From contig JAUYSQ010000143.1 of NCBI GenBank assembly GCA_030696285.1, positions 1 to 34,154 on the forward strand: a DNA stretch of 34,154 bases, read 5' to 3'. Origin of the DNA: Sulfuricurvum sp. (GTDB taxonomy: Bacteria > Campylobacterota > Campylobacteria > Campylobacterales > Sulfurimonadaceae). Positions 6,420-15,560 of this stretch are shown one piece after another. How positions within the stretch are numbered: position 1 is the first letter of the stretch; each line of letters opens with the position of its first letter. The position numbers and the translations under genes are program-made. The notes beneath the pieces are model-generated. The model did no database searches. It was not told the origin of the DNA and saw nothing but the letters and a program-made list of their open reading frames with translations.

Positions 6420-8582
6420 TCATTGACCATTGGTAAGTTTGTAATTGAATTCAGACCCACCAAGCGGTTTTAAGATAACGGTGATAAAGAGATACGAATC
6501 ATCTACCGAATCACTCCCCGTACCGTTGGTTAAAATCGGACGGATATTTTGAACGAACCTCAAACCAAAATCGAAGCACCGTTGCGTATACAAAAATCCA
6601 ATTTCGCTTCGTTTGAGCAAATCTTTTTGATAATCATACGCTATTTGACCAAAAATCCGATAATAACGGTTGTATTGATACGCCGCATCGGCTGTCCAAT
6701 AACTTGAATATACCGGAACACTTTTTTGTAATGTACTATCATACAGTAGCGTATCTGTATAATAATGGTTAACACCTGCAGTGACAATCCCGTCATTATA
6801 GCGCAGAGTATTTTGTTCTTTTGTAATACGGTTTCGATCATGATTATAAGAGGTTTGATTGTAGAGCGAAATTGCACTGGTAATCTGCCATTCTAACTCA
6901 TTTTGAAGCTCTCCATAATAACTTCTGGTATCATCATACCGAAAAGTTTGAGAGAGACGATCGACCAAGGATTGCTTCCCATCCTCAAACAGATAATTAT
7001 TCACCCCCAAAGCCAACGTATCACTCGGCTCATTTAAGGTATAAAATTCACACGGATACCCTGCATAATCTCCCGTACTGTCGCATGAGCCTCTGTACTT
7101 TTCATAATATCCGCTGTAATAGCGACTTCCCGCTCGTGTATAGCTTATGTTGGGAGTAATGACATGCGTGAATGTTTCGTACGGTTTTACAAGTGTCGTA
7201 CCCAGTGAAACCGTATGATCCAACTGAGCATAATATCCCGCAGAATAAAGACTCTCATCTTCTCCCACGCGAGGGCTGCCGTAAAAACCAATCGCCCTAG
7301 CCGATCCGTTGGCCGTATAACTAACATCCAAATAGTCATCAAATAAACTCGTCTGAAGCGTCATCGGAATATTAACATCCCCCTGAACGGCACGCATCCC
7401 ATCCGGACGGTAAAAATTGCTCGCCGTTGCATCCCCGCTCAGCAGTAAATGATCTCCTAAAAAGTTTTCCAAATAGCGATGGTAATGGAGAGTCGGAAGC
7501 GTTTGAATCGTTTGACTGTATGCGACGGCTTCGTCTAAATATTGGTAATGCTTGAAATAGGCACCGGCATAATTGTCTTCACTGCTGTAATAACCGTTGA
7601 TCCGTGAAAAAATTTGATTACTGGTGACGTTTTTGGTTTCATTGCTTTGCTGTAAATTGAGATAATCCACATCGTTCATCCATGATCCGTTCACATACAG
7701 TCCTGATTCACCCTCTAAATCCAAATTAAACCACTCTTTTAAAATGGCACTGTGCTGATACTTTACCCCATACCCATAATGCTGATCGTTGGCTAAATTG
7801 TAATGGGATACATAATCGCTTTGTTCTTTAAAATACCCCAGTCGAATCGACCCTTTTGACGAAGCAGTATCGACGAATCGAAAATCTGCATACATCCCTG
7901 AGCCTCGTGAAGTACGAATTTGCGGACGAAACTCGGCATCCCACCAATTGCTCGGAGCAAAATAGATGGGCTGCTCATAATAGACCCCCTCAACGTTCGA
8001 CAATCCAAACGATGGCATCAGCAATCCGCTCCGTCTTGTATGATCGGTCGGATACCCAAAATAAGGAAAATACATAACAGGAACATCCTGGATATACAGC
8101 CGTGCATTGTAAATATTCACCCACATCGACTCAGTGTCATAATCGGCACTGCTAAAATGGATTTTCCAAAGCGGATCGGTAGAGTTACATCCTGAGACCA
8201 TTCCGCTTGCCAAATCAATTTTGTTTTGACACCCATTCGCTTCATCGCTACTCATCCACGCATTGCTACTTTGATCGATCATATAATAAGGCTTGGAATA
8301 ACGGGTGTCCGACTCTAGATTAAGCCGCGAATACTCACTGACCACATGGTATTGCCCTGCTTTAAAGAGATTAACCTCCCCTTTTGCTTCAATAATACTC
8401 GTATTACGATCATACGTCAGTTCATCGGCACTTAAAATCTGATCTTGGTAGACAATAACAGGAGAGGTATGTGCATGAACAAGTGAGCCATTTGCATCCA
8501 TATTTGTGCTAATAAGCTCTACTCTATCCCCTCCTATCAAGGCGGTGACACTCGCCACCCCAAGGATCAGATAGTTACGCAT
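6420..8582 (-). CDS. lptD: LPS-assembly outer-membrane protein LptD
   Basis: LptD is the outer-membrane barrel that inserts lipopolysaccharide into the outer leaflet. The N-terminus is a hydrophobic signal-like segment. An OstA/LptA-like beta-jellyroll follows at about 25-130 (ILSADELTYDRNTSIIEAKG, VNLFKAG). The barrel then begins with the family signature around VPVMYFPYFGYPTDHTRRSG. Two cysteine pairs are visible, at about 118/132 near the jellyroll-barrel junction and about 500/511 in an extracellular loop, so inter-domain disulfides are possible. The 720 aa lie within the family range. The ATG at 8582 overlaps the RDD gene by 8 nt; a TTG one codon upstream is an unlikely alternative. The gene is co-oriented with the MCE protein gene, and the two together point to an envelope-biogenesis operon. 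Confidence 0.93.
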   Translation of the reverse strand: MRNYLILGVASVTALIGGDRVELISTNMDANGSLVHAHTSPVIVYQDQILSADELTYDRNTSIIEAKGEVNLFKAGQYHVVSEYSRLNLESDTRYSKPYYMIDQSSNAWMSSDEANGCQNKIDLASGMVSGCNSTDPLWKIHFSSADYDTESMWVNIYNARLYIQDVPVMYFPYFGYPTDHTRRSGLLMPSFGLSNVEGVYYEQPIYFAPSNWWDAEFRPQIRTSRGSGMYADFRFVDTASSKGSIRLGYFKEQSDYVSHYNLANDQHYGYGVKYQHSAILKEWFNLDLEGESGLYVNGSWMNDVDYLNLQQSNETKNVTSNQIFSRINGYYSSEDNYAGAYFKHYQYLDEAVAYSQTIQTLPTLHYHRYLENFLGDHLLLSGDATASNFYRPDGMRAVQGDVNIPMTLQTSLFDDYLDVSYTANGSARAIGFYGSPRVGEDESLYSAGYYAQLDHTVSLGTTLVKPYETFTHVITPNISYTRAGSRYYSGYYEKYRGSCDSTGDYAGYPCEFYTLNEPSDTLALGVNNYLFEDGKQSLVDRLSQTFRYDDTRSYYGELQNELEWQITSAISLYNQTSYNHDRNRITKEQNTLRYNDGIVTAGVNHYYTDTLLYDSTLQKSVPVYSSYWTADAAYQYNRYYRIFGQIAYDYQKDLLKRSEIGFLYTQRCFDFGLRFVQNIRPILTNGTGSDSVDDSYLFITVILKPLGGSEFNYKLTNGQ

Positions 8583-9024
8583 CAATCACCAAAGTTCGGG
8601 CACTTAAATCGTGCCAAGTGCGTCGATACGGATCAAAAAAGCCCCACAAAAATCCAAGATAAAACAGCACCTCGCTGATAATTCTAAAGACACTTCGATT
8701 AAAAGCGCTCAAAAATCCCGGATTTGCCAACGTTTTTACCTCAATCACCCGAATTTTCATCACGATTTTTCCCAAGGTTGCTCCGTATTGCATCGTGAAA
8801 AAGGTTTGGTAGAGAATTTTTATCGCCATATATTCTAAAATAAACGTATTGATGACCAAAATCATCTCCTCAACACTTTTAGCGATAGAGATCGAGTCCC
8901 ATAAAATAGCAAACAGTATGACTGTCAATAAAAGTTCATCAATACCAAATGCTGCCGCACGAGATCGAATCGATGCAAGATGGAGTTTTTCTCGCACGAT
9001 GAGATTATCGAGGTGATCATTCAT
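8575..9024 (-). CDS. RDD family membrane protein
   Basis: The 149-aa protein has the RDD layout. An N-terminal stretch contains LHLASIRSRAAAFGIDELLL, with the Arg and Asp residues that name the family. Several hydrophobic helices follow, then GATLGKIVMKIRVI and a C-terminal WHDLSARTLVID, the typical family ending. The function of RDD proteins is mostly unknown; some relatives are implicated in ion transport. The gene overlaps the purD stop (TAATG) and the lptD start, so it is translated as part of the same transcript. Confidence 0.88.
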   Translation of the reverse strand: MNDHLDNLIVREKLHLASIRSRAAAFGIDELLLTVILFAILWDSISIAKSVEEMILVINTFILEYMAIKILYQTFFTMQYGATLGKIVMKIRVIEVKTLANPGFLSAFNRSVFRIISEVLFYLGFLWGFFDPYRRTWHDLSARTLVIDA

Positions 9025-10292
9025 TATCGAAGGGCTTGATACGCGATATCGGTGCGGAGTTTTTTACCGGCAAAATGGACTTGACCACAGAGCATATAGG
9101 CACGATCACGTGCTTGCTTAATACTATCTCCCACTCCAACACATACGAGGACACGCCCGCCGCTCGCGTAGAGTTTCCCATCTTCTGACGTTACCCCGGC
9201 ATAGGCTATATGGGTATTTTGAGCAATCTCGTCATGATGAATCGCATCAACTACGATTTCAGCAGGTACAGAGTTGTCAAAAGGATAATTTTTACTCGCC
9301 ATCACTACGCCAACGGCATATTGGTTGTGAAACTCGACTTTTAAGGTATCAAGCTGCTTCGTAGCCGCTTTGTAAAAAAGTTCACGAGCAGGCGTTTTGA
9401 GCAATGGCATCAAAATCTCGCACTCCGGATCACCGAAACGGACATTAAATTCTAACGTAATAGGCTCACCATTAACCACCATAATACCGATAAAAAGAAC
9501 CCCTTCGAAGGGCGCTCCCTCTTCTTGCATTCCCAATAGTGTCGGACGTATTACTCTCTCTTTAACTTTTTCATAAATCACGTCATCCACAAGCGGTGTC
9601 GGAGCATAAGCACCCATGCCACCCGTGTTTGGCCCTTCGTCATTATCCAAAAGTCGCTTATGATCTTGTGCAGCAGGGAGAAGAATAAAATCTTTCCCGT
9701 CACACAACGCGAACATTGAGAGTTCATAGCCGTCCAAAAACTCTTCAATGATAACGCGTAAACCTGCGTCTCCAAATGATTTACCGCTCAACATTTCCGA
9801 AACGGCAACTTTGGCTTCATCGTGACTCATCGCGATAATAACACCCTTGCCCGCACACAATCCATCCGCTTTGACAACAATAGGAGCACTCAAAGAATCA
9901 ATGAATTTAAACGCATCCCCGATATGAGCCGTCTCGATGTAGCGGGCGGTTGGAATATTGTATTTAGCCAAAAAGTTTTTCATATAAACTTTGGAGCCCT
10001 CAAGCTGTGCAGCGGCTTTTGAAGGACCAAAAATCACTAATCCACGTGCTTTAAAAATATCCACAACACCATCCGTCAAAGGACCTTCAGGGCCAACAAT
10101 CGTTAAATCGATCGCATTGTCAACGGCAAATTGGGCTAATTCTTCGTAATCTTTGATAGCAATATTTTCGCCCAGCATCGTGGTTGCACCGTTACCTGGG
10201 GCAAAATAGAGATTTGCAACTTCAGGGTCTTGCTTTAAAACTCTCCCTATTGAAAATTCTCGTCCGCCGCTACCAATTATCATTACTCGCAT
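9024..10292 (-). CDS. purD: Phosphoribosylamine-glycine ligase
   Basis: The enzyme joins phosphoribosylamine and glycine using ATP to give GAR in purine synthesis. The 422-aa length is typical. The N-domain begins MRVMIIGSGGREFSI. The ATP-grasp core contains VVKADGLCAGKGVIIA and the signature QDHKRLLDNDEGPNTGGMG. The C-domain has FNVRFGDPECEILMPLL. The gene is first in the minus-strand run purD-RDD-lptD-MCE-pnp and has its own -10 element at 10336-10341. Confidence 0.97.
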   Translation of the reverse strand: MRVMIIGSGGREFSIGRVLKQDPEVANLYFAPGNGATTMLGENIAIKDYEELAQFAVDNAIDLTIVGPEGPLTDGVVDIFKARGLVIFGPSKAAAQLEGSKVYMKNFLAKYNIPTARYIETAHIGDAFKFIDSLSAPIVVKADGLCAGKGVIIAMSHDEAKVAVSEMLSGKSFGDAGLRVIIEEFLDGYELSMFALCDGKDFILLPAAQDHKRLLDNDEGPNTGGMGAYAPTPLVDDVIYEKVKERVIRPTLLGMQEEGAPFEGVLFIGIMVVNGEPITLEFNVRFGDPECEILMPLLKTPARELFYKAATKQLDTLKVEFHNQYAVGVVMASKNYPFDNSVPAEIVVDAIHHDEIAQNTHIAYAGVTSEDGKLYASGGRVLVCVGVGDSIKQARDRAYMLCGQVHFAGKKLRTDIAYQALR

Positions 10293-10335
10293 AGATTGTA
10301 CCTTATGAAAAAAGTGTTGTATTACTGTTATTGAA

Positions 10336-10341
10336 ATTATA
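10336..10341 (-). promoter_or_regulatory. -10 element of purD
   Basis: The minus strand reads TATAAT within GAGGTTATAATT, a 12-mer also present at the ncRNA promoter (13188-13193). The inferred start is near 10329, about 37 nt before the ATG. It is probably the promoter of the whole purD-pnp unit. Confidence 0.6.
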
Positions 10342-10364
10342 ACCTCTTAAGACATAGGTGTGTA

Positions 10365-12836
10365 TTAAATATCAAAAAATAGATCGATTATTTGGCCCTC
10401 ATGTTTCCATTTTTTATCCGACTTCAGCAAAGCAGTGATTGATTCCGTATCGACCGGTTTGGAATACAAATATCCCTGTCCAAGGGCACAGCCGTTTTCC
10501 ATCAAAAACAGTTGATGCTCAATTTCCTCTACCCCTTCGGCAATAACGTCAAGTTTCAGATTATGAGCCAGCGCGATGATTGTTTTGGTAATGGCCATAT
10601 CATCTGCATCATGGGGAATATCACGGATGAAGCTTTGATCGATTTTGAGTTTATCAATGGGAAGCCGCTTAAGATAGGAGAGGGATGAATATCCGGTGCC
10701 GAAATCGTCGATGGCAATTTCGAGACCCAGTTCTTTGAATGCTCCTAAAATCTGGATGGCCTCTTCTGGATTTTTCATAATATGGGATTCAGTCACTTCG
10801 ATCGCAATCCACTCTTTTTGACATCCGTGCAACTCCATAACCGTGCGCACTTCATCGACGATAAAACGATTTGCGAGTGTTTTAGCTGAAAAATTAACGG
10901 CAACAGTAGGGGCATCAATCCCCATCCCATGCCATATTGCTTGTTGCTTAATCACATTCTCAAGTACAAAAAAATCGATCTCTTGGATAAGTCCGATCTC
11001 TTCACAAAAGGGGATAAAATTAGCTGGAGAAACGATCCCGAGTGAGGGATGTATCCAGCGTATTAATGCCTCCATTCCGATAAGAATACCGGTAATAAGG
11101 TTGATTTGAGGTTGATAAAAGACCTGAAATTGGTTCTCTTTGATCGCTATGCGGAGGCTATTTTCTAAAATGACTCTTTCTAACGCTTTTCCACTCATTT
11201 CACTGGCATAAAATTGATACGTGTTTCGACCTTCACTTTTGGCTTTATACATCGCTGCATCAGCATTTTTGAGGAGCTCTTCCGCGGTGGATCCATCATT
11301 AGGGTAAATGGCGATACCGATACTCAGTGTTGTATAGAGATGTTGTTCATTCATAATAAACGGCTCTTGAAATGCAGCAATCAACTTTTGAGAAACTTTG
11401 ATGATCGTATCGGTATTGATCAATCCGTCCAGTAAGATATTAAATTCATCTCCCCCCATACGTGCGATAGTATCGCTTTCACGCAAAAGAAGCTGCAATC
11501 TTTTAGCGACTTCGATAAGCAGTTTGTCCCCCACCGAGTGACCCAAAGAATCATTTACTTGCTTAAAATGGTCCAGATCAACAAACAAAACAGCAATTTT
11601 CTCTTCTTTACGGCTCATTTGCTTGATGGCCATTTGGAGCCGGTCAATAAACAAAATACGATTGGGAAGGCCGGTGAGAGGATCATGTGTGGCGAGATAG
11701 TGGAGCCGATCTTGGGCAGAGTTAAGCTCGGACATATTGGTATCAAAAATGACAACGGCAGGTTGCCCCTGATAAGTGAGCTTATAGACAGTTGCATGAA
11801 CCGGATAGAGGGAGCCGTCTTTACGTTTATGGAATGAATGATTGGTCAGAATCGGGCTGATGGTTTCGAGATACTGCCGAAAGATTTTGATCTCTTCTTC
11901 TCCAACATTTGGATTAATATCGGTGAGATGTAAATGATGAAGCTCTTCAAGAGTGTACCCCAAACTTAAAAGCGCTCCGTCATTGGCATAAAGGTAGTGC
12001 AGCGTTTCGGCATCGAGAATATAGACTTCCGTTGATGCGTGTTGAACAATCGCTGCAAGCTCTTCATTATGGGCTTGGAGTTCCTTTTGGATCGTAATAT
12101 CAGTACGAAATCCAGCAACGATGAGAGGTTCTCCAAAGGGGTCAAAGAGAATTTTAGCACGATCGTAGATCCAGAGCCAACGACCGTCTTTATGGCGGAT
12201 ACGATATTGGACATGGGCACTTTCAATTTTATTGGCGATAGAACCATATAGGGTTCTTAGCGCTTTTTCTGCATCATCGGGATGTAAAAGGGCTTTCCAT
12301 GATTCAATGGAACTGTGATATTCATCTTCACTGTATCCAATAATTTTAAGCCAGCGTTTGGAAACAAAGGTGGTATTTGCCTTAATATCATATTCCCAAA
12401 TGCCGTCTTCAGAAGAGCTGATGGCGAATTCAAGACGTTGCATCTCCTGAGAATGCTCATAGGCGATGCGATTGTCGAGCTGACGAACATACATAACATG
12501 GTATTCTACGCCATTATGAGAAAAGGGATATCCTTTGATTTCTACTTTGATGACATTTTTATTTTTACGGCGATGGAGTGTTTGGATGGTGATGAAACCC
12601 TGTTCAGACGTCTTATCAAAGATCGTGGCATATTTTTCAGGAGTGTCCGCTATGGCGTCAATATCATTAACATTCATATGAAGCATCTCTTCACGGGAAT
12701 AACCTAAGTTTTCATACGCAGCTTTATTGGCATGGACAATTTTTCCACTCCTGTCAAGCCAATAAATAGCATCAGGAGAATTTTCAATACTCAAAAGGTT
12801 CAAATGATTTTCTAAATCCAGTGTCGTTAGCTTCAT
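10365..12836 (-). CDS. PAS-PAS-PAS-GGDEF-EAL cyclic-di-GMP signalling protein
   Basis: The 823-aa protein has no membrane segment and should be cytoplasmic. Three PAS domains occupy about 10-120, 130-255 and 258-385; the second is followed by the PAC-like HVQYRIRHKDGRWLWIYDRA. The GGDEF domain (about 390-545) has intact GGDEF at 461-465, preceded five residues upstream by the RxxD inhibitory-site motif RESD. The EAL domain (about 560-810) has E589-A590-L591, the segments NFSAKTL, EVTES, IDDFGTGYSSLSYLKRLPID and AEGVE, so the metal and catalytic residues appear intact. Both cyclase and phosphodiesterase activities are possible; the net direction cannot be read from sequence. A GGGGG(T) sequence precedes the ATG, and a TAAAAT -10 lies at 12859-12864. 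The gene appears monocistronic. Confidence 0.93.
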   Translation of the reverse strand: MKLTTLDLENHLNLLSIENSPDAIYWLDRSGKIVHANKAAYENLGYSREEMLHMNVNDIDAIADTPEKYATIFDKTSEQGFITIQTLHRRKNKNVIKVEIKGYPFSHNGVEYHVMYVRQLDNRIAYEHSQEMQRLEFAISSSEDGIWEYDIKANTTFVSKRWLKIIGYSEDEYHSSIESWKALLHPDDAEKALRTLYGSIANKIESAHVQYRIRHKDGRWLWIYDRAKILFDPFGEPLIVAGFRTDITIQKELQAHNEELAAIVQHASTEVYILDAETLHYLYANDGALLSLGYTLEELHHLHLTDINPNVGEEEIKIFRQYLETISPILTNHSFHKRKDGSLYPVHATVYKLTYQGQPAVVIFDTNMSELNSAQDRLHYLATHDPLTGLPNRILFIDRLQMAIKQMSRKEEKIAVLFVDLDHFKQVNDSLGHSVGDKLLIEVAKRLQLLLRESDTIARMGGDEFNILLDGLINTDTIIKVSQKLIAAFQEPFIMNEQHLYTTLSIGIAIYPNDGSTAEELLKNADAAMYKAKSEGRNTYQFYASEMSGKALERVILENSLRIAIKENQFQVFYQPQINLITGILIGMEALIRWIHPSLGIVSPANFIPFCEEIGLIQEIDFFVLENVIKQQAIWHGMGIDAPTVAVNFSAKTLANRFIVDEVRTVMELHGCQKEWIAIEVTESHIMKNPEEAIQILGAFKELGLEIAIDDFGTGYSSLSYLKRLPIDKLKIDQSFIRDIPHDADDMAITKTIIALAHNLKLDVIAEGVEEIEHQLFLMENGCALGQGYLYSKPVDTESITALLKSDKKWKHEGQIIDLFFDI

Positions 12837-12858
12837 AGTAAGACCCCCACATTTGAAT

Positions 12859-12864
12859 ATTTTA
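12859..12864 (-). promoter_or_regulatory. -10 element of the GGDEF-EAL gene
   Basis: The minus strand reads TGATAAAAT, an extended -10 (TG-n-TAAAAT), about 23 bp before the ATG at 12836. The leader would be about 16 nt. The stretch between this site and the ncRNA 3' end (12865-12974) shows no gene or other clear signal. Confidence 0.45.
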
Positions 12865-12974
12865 TCATACTAAAATATAAAATTAGTTTTGTGAGATCGA
12901 TAGCGTTTTTAATGTAATATTTTTTCTTTTAAGGGATACGATTAGCACCTATCGGTTGTCAAAATAGAGGTATT

Positions 12975-13180
12975 AAAAGGGGAAAGTTATCCGAAGCCCA
13001 GGCGGGCGTTTCGCAGTAGCTTTGGTTCTCAAAGCGTAATTAAGCAGACCGAGCATCTCTTTTCGCGGCAATCTCTCGCCATTACAGCTCAAACGAGACC
13101 ACCGACACACCAAGATGACTACAAATCCACTAAGTGTATATGTAGAACCCTCAAAATGCGATTAGTCGCTTCGCCCAGGT
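12975..13180 (-). ncRNA. ssrS: Structured non-coding RNA, probable 6S RNA
   Basis: The roughly 370-bp gap between hemD and the GGDEF-EAL gene has no plausible reading frame but has strong structure on the minus strand. A clean TATAAT lies at 13188-13193. GGGCG near the 5' end pairs with CGCCC near the 3' end. GGTTCT pairs with AGAACC further in, and a distal CATCT/AGATG stem is possible. A large open region lies between the inner stems, giving the rod with a central bubble expected of 6S RNA, which binds and inhibits RNA polymerase. The stretch ATGCTCGGTC agrees, as far as I remember, with the E. coli 6S sequence. A GCCC-GGGC hairpin and CCCCTTTT close the 3' end. The length of about 200 nt fits. 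RNase P RNA, tmRNA and SRP RNA motifs are absent. The ends are estimates. Confidence 0.55.
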
Positions 13181-13187
13181 GATAGTA

Positions 13188-13193
13188 ATTATA
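13188..13193 (-). promoter_or_regulatory. -10 element of the putative 6S RNA gene
   Basis: The minus strand reads GAGGTTATAATT, with the hexamer TATAAT. The inferred start is near 13180, just upstream of the first long-range pairing segment. The promoter sits 12 bp after the hemD stop. Confidence 0.6.
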
Positions 13194-13204
13194 ACCTCAA
13201 AATC

Positions 13205-13852
13205 TTAAAAGGGTGATGAAATTGCCAACTTTTGCCCTTTTTCCACGCACGATTCAACGCTCGTTGTCTCACTTAACGTCGAGGGTATCCCAAAGGGCAA
13301 AGCATTTTGAGTGGTTGTACCGATAACAACAATTGAATGTGTCGGTAGAATCTCATAGTATTTTAGAAAACACTCGATAGAAGAGGGGGACGTAAAGATA
13401 AGGACTCCATCCTCTGCTATCTCTTGGGGTTCCATCGCTGTATTACAGGCCGTCTCATAAATAATCACCTCATCAATAAGCATGCCGGCATCGCGTGCAC
13501 GAGAGGGCCACGAAGAAGCAATCATTTTGGGACGGCAATAGAGCCATCTTTTTGGTTGTTTATCCGATTTTAACGCATTGAAAATAGTGTCGCCATATCC
13601 CTCGGCAATCGTAATATGAACGGCACCCAACTGCTTCATGGCTTGCGCCGTGCTTTCACCGACGCAAACAACATGGAGTTTTTCCCAATTCGGTGAATAA
13701 TGCCCAAGAGCAAGGGCTCCTTGTTTGGAGGTGACAACAATCCCCTCATATCGGGTAAAATCAATTTCAGGGGCCAAATAACGAATGGAGAGAACGGGGA
13801 GGTGAATCACTCCTCTAAAGGAGGTTTTGGAGATGAGATAGATGGGGCGCAA
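13205..13852 (-). CDS. hemD: Uroporphyrinogen-III synthase
   Basis: The family converts hydroxymethylbilane to uroporphyrinogen III, the branch point to heme and siroheme. The protein is about 215 aa. Features of this poorly conserved family are visible: IVVTSKQGALAL and VVCVGESTAQAM in the first lobe, then WLYCRPKMIAS, VIIYETACN, and GVLIFTSPSSIECFLK with VVIGTTTQNAL in the second lobe. I chose the TTG at 13852 (giving MRPIYLISKT) because AAGGGG lies 6 nt upstream and homologues begin this way. The open frame extends to a GTG at 13873. That GTG would overlap guaA by 10 nt, whereas the TTG leaves an 11-bp gap. The gene follows guaA directly and is probably co-transcribed with it. Siroheme made from this pathway would serve the reductase at 1-624. 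Confidence 0.85.
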   Translation of the reverse strand: MRPIYLISKTSFRGVIHLPVLSIRYLAPEIDFTRYEGIVVTSKQGALALGHYSPNWEKLHVVCVGESTAQAMKQLGAVHITIAEGYGDTIFNALKSDKQPKRWLYCRPKMIASSWPSRARDAGMLIDEVIIYETACNTAMEPQEIAEDGVLIFTSPSSIECFLKYYEILPTHSIVVIGTTTQNALPFGIPSTLSETTSVESCVEKGQKLAISSPF

Positions 13853-13863
13853 ACGCGTACCCC

Positions 13864-15408
13864 TTATTCCCACTCGATCGTAGCAGGCGGTTTGGAACTG
13901 ATGTCATACACGACACGATTGATACCGTCTACTTCATTGATAATACGGCGGCTGATACGCTCCAACAATGTATGCGGAAGATGAGCAAATGTCGCTGTCA
14001 TACCATCGACCGCTTCAACAACACGGACACATACGGTGTTGTCATACGTACGATTATCACCCATAACGCCAACACTTTTGACGTTTAAAAGTACCGCAAA
14101 TGCCTGCCATGTTTTGCTGTAATATCCGCTTGCTTTTAGCTCTTCAAGTAAAATTGCATCCGCTTCTCGAAGGATATACAAATCATCCTTATTCACCTCA
14201 CCCATGATACGGATACCCAAGCCCGGCCCTGGGAATGGATGGCGGTTGACAAGATAATCGGGAAGACCCAATTCAAGTCCAAGTTTACGCACTTCATCTT
14301 TGAACAAATCTCGCAACGGCTCGATCAGTTCAAAATCCATCCAGTCAGGAAGTCCGCCAACGTTATGGTGGCTTTTGATCGTCACCGATGGGCCATTGAC
14401 GGAAACGGATTCGATAACGTCAGGATAGAGTGTCCCTTGCGCTAGAAATTTAATGCCGTCATGTTTTTTGGCTTCTTGCTCAAATACCTCAATAAAGGTA
14501 TGTCCGATGATTTTACGCTTCGTCTCAGGATCGGTAACACCTGCCAGCTTACCGAGGAAGCTCTCCGACGCATCGGCAACGACGAGAGGAACTTTGAGGT
14601 GAACTTTAAAAATATTTTCAACCGATTCACGTTCACCTTTGCGCAAAAGACCGTTATCGACAAATACCGGAATGAGCTGATCACCGATCGCTTCATACAA
14701 CAATGCCGCAACTACAGAAGAATCTACTCCGCCGCTGAGAGCACAAAGGACTTTTCCATCCCCTACTTGAGCACGAATTTTAACGATTTGCTCTTTGAGG
14801 AAATGACCCATATCCCATTTATCCGTAATACCGCAGATTTTACGGGCGAAGTTACGGAGCATCAGATACCCCTCTTCGGAGTGGTTCACTTCAGGGTGAT
14901 ACTGCATCGCATACACCATTTTTTCTTCATTGGCGATAGCTGCGTACGGAGAGTTTGGCGAATAGGCGATGGGGACAAACCCCTCTGGCAGTACATCGAC
15001 CTTGTCCGAGTGACTCATCCACACGGCACGTTCATCTTCACAATTTTCAAACAGTATGGAGTGCTGCGTCATATCGATCGTAAGCTCTGCTTTGCCGTAT
15101 TCGTGGTGATCGCTTCGGATGACTGAACCACCGAAATCGACTGCGATACGCTGCATACCGTAACAAATACCAAGGACAGGAATACCTAAAGCGTACACCC
15201 CTTGATCTACTTCGTACGCATCTTTATTATAGACCGATGAAGGACCGCCACTGAGAATAATCCCTTGCGGATTTTTCGCTTTGATCGCGTCAATTTTCGT
15301 GTGGTACGGGAGCACTTCACAGTAAACTTTATCTTCGCGTAAACGACGGGCAATGAGCTGAGTGTATTGGGAACCGAAATCAAGGACGATTATATTGACA
15401 TCTTTCAC
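13864..15408 (-). CDS. guaA: GMP synthase (glutamine-hydrolysing)
   Basis: The enzyme converts XMP to GMP using glutamine and ATP. The 514-aa length and layout are standard. The class I glutamine amidotransferase domain carries the nucleophile C82 in GICYGMQ and the [10 protein letters not shown] His/Glu pair. The ATP pyrophosphatase domain has the P-loop [12 protein letters not shown]. The C-terminal dimerisation domain includes [13 protein letters not shown] and ends KPPATIEWE. hemD follows directly. A leader of about 60 nt is inferred from the -10 at 15477-15482, and no riboswitch fold was recognised in it. Confidence 0.97.
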   Translation of the reverse strand: MKDVNIIVLDFGSQYTQLIARRLREDKVYCEVLPYHTKIDAIKAKNPQGIILSGGPSSVYNKDAYEVDQGVYALGIPVLGICYGMQRIAVDFGGSVIRSDHHEYGKAELTIDMTQHSILFENCEDERAVWMSHSDKVDVLPEGFVPIAYSPNSPYAAIANEEKMVYAMQYHPEVNHSEEGYLMLRNFARKICGITDKWDMGHFLKEQIVKIRAQVGDGKVLCALSGGVDSSVVAALLYEAIGDQLIPVFVDNGLLRKGERESVENIFKVHLKVPLVVADASESFLGKLAGVTDPETKRKIIGHTFIEVFEQEAKKHDGIKFLAQGTLYPDVIESVSVNGPSVTIKSHHNVGGLPDWMDFELIEPLRDLFKDEVRKLGLELGLPDYLVNRHPFPGPGLGIRIMGEVNKDDLYILREADAILLEELKASGYYSKTWQAFAVLLNVKSVGVMGDNRTYDNTVCVRVVEAVDGMTATFAHLPHTLLERISRRIINEVDGINRVVYDISSKPPATIEWE

Positions 15409-15416
15409 AGGTAAGC

Positions 15417-15524
15417 CTTTAGGATGGAGATGTTTTAGAGGGAAAAATACCCTTTGTATTGACAGAATTCTATCTTATTGTAGTTTAATTTTGGATATGA
15501 GTTCAATAACTTTCCATCCTAAAG
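15417..15524. repeat. 12-bp inverted repeat flanking the guaA promoter
   Basis: CTTTAGGATGGA at 15417-15428 and TCCATCCTAAAG at 15513-15524 are exact reverse complements 84 bp apart. One arm is just before the guaA start and the other is upstream of its inferred promoter. Only read-through RNA from the upstream gene at 15561 would contain both arms. It could be an operator pair, an attenuating structure, or chance. Confidence 0.5.
15477..15482 (-). promoter_or_regulatory. Candidate -10 element of guaA
   Basis: The minus strand reads TACAAT. The neighbouring TAGAAT, slightly downstream, is an alternative. The element lies about 70 bp before the guaA ATG. Confidence 0.4.
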
Positions 15525-15560
15525 AGTCACTATACTCTCCGCTATCGACCGTATAAATTA

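Noticed and set aside
12975-13180. tmRNA, RNase P RNA or SRP RNA
   Set aside because: There is no tag peptide frame, no TPsiC-CCA end, no GAGGAAAGTCC motif of RNase P and no SRP apical tetraloop motif; a 6S-like layout fits better.
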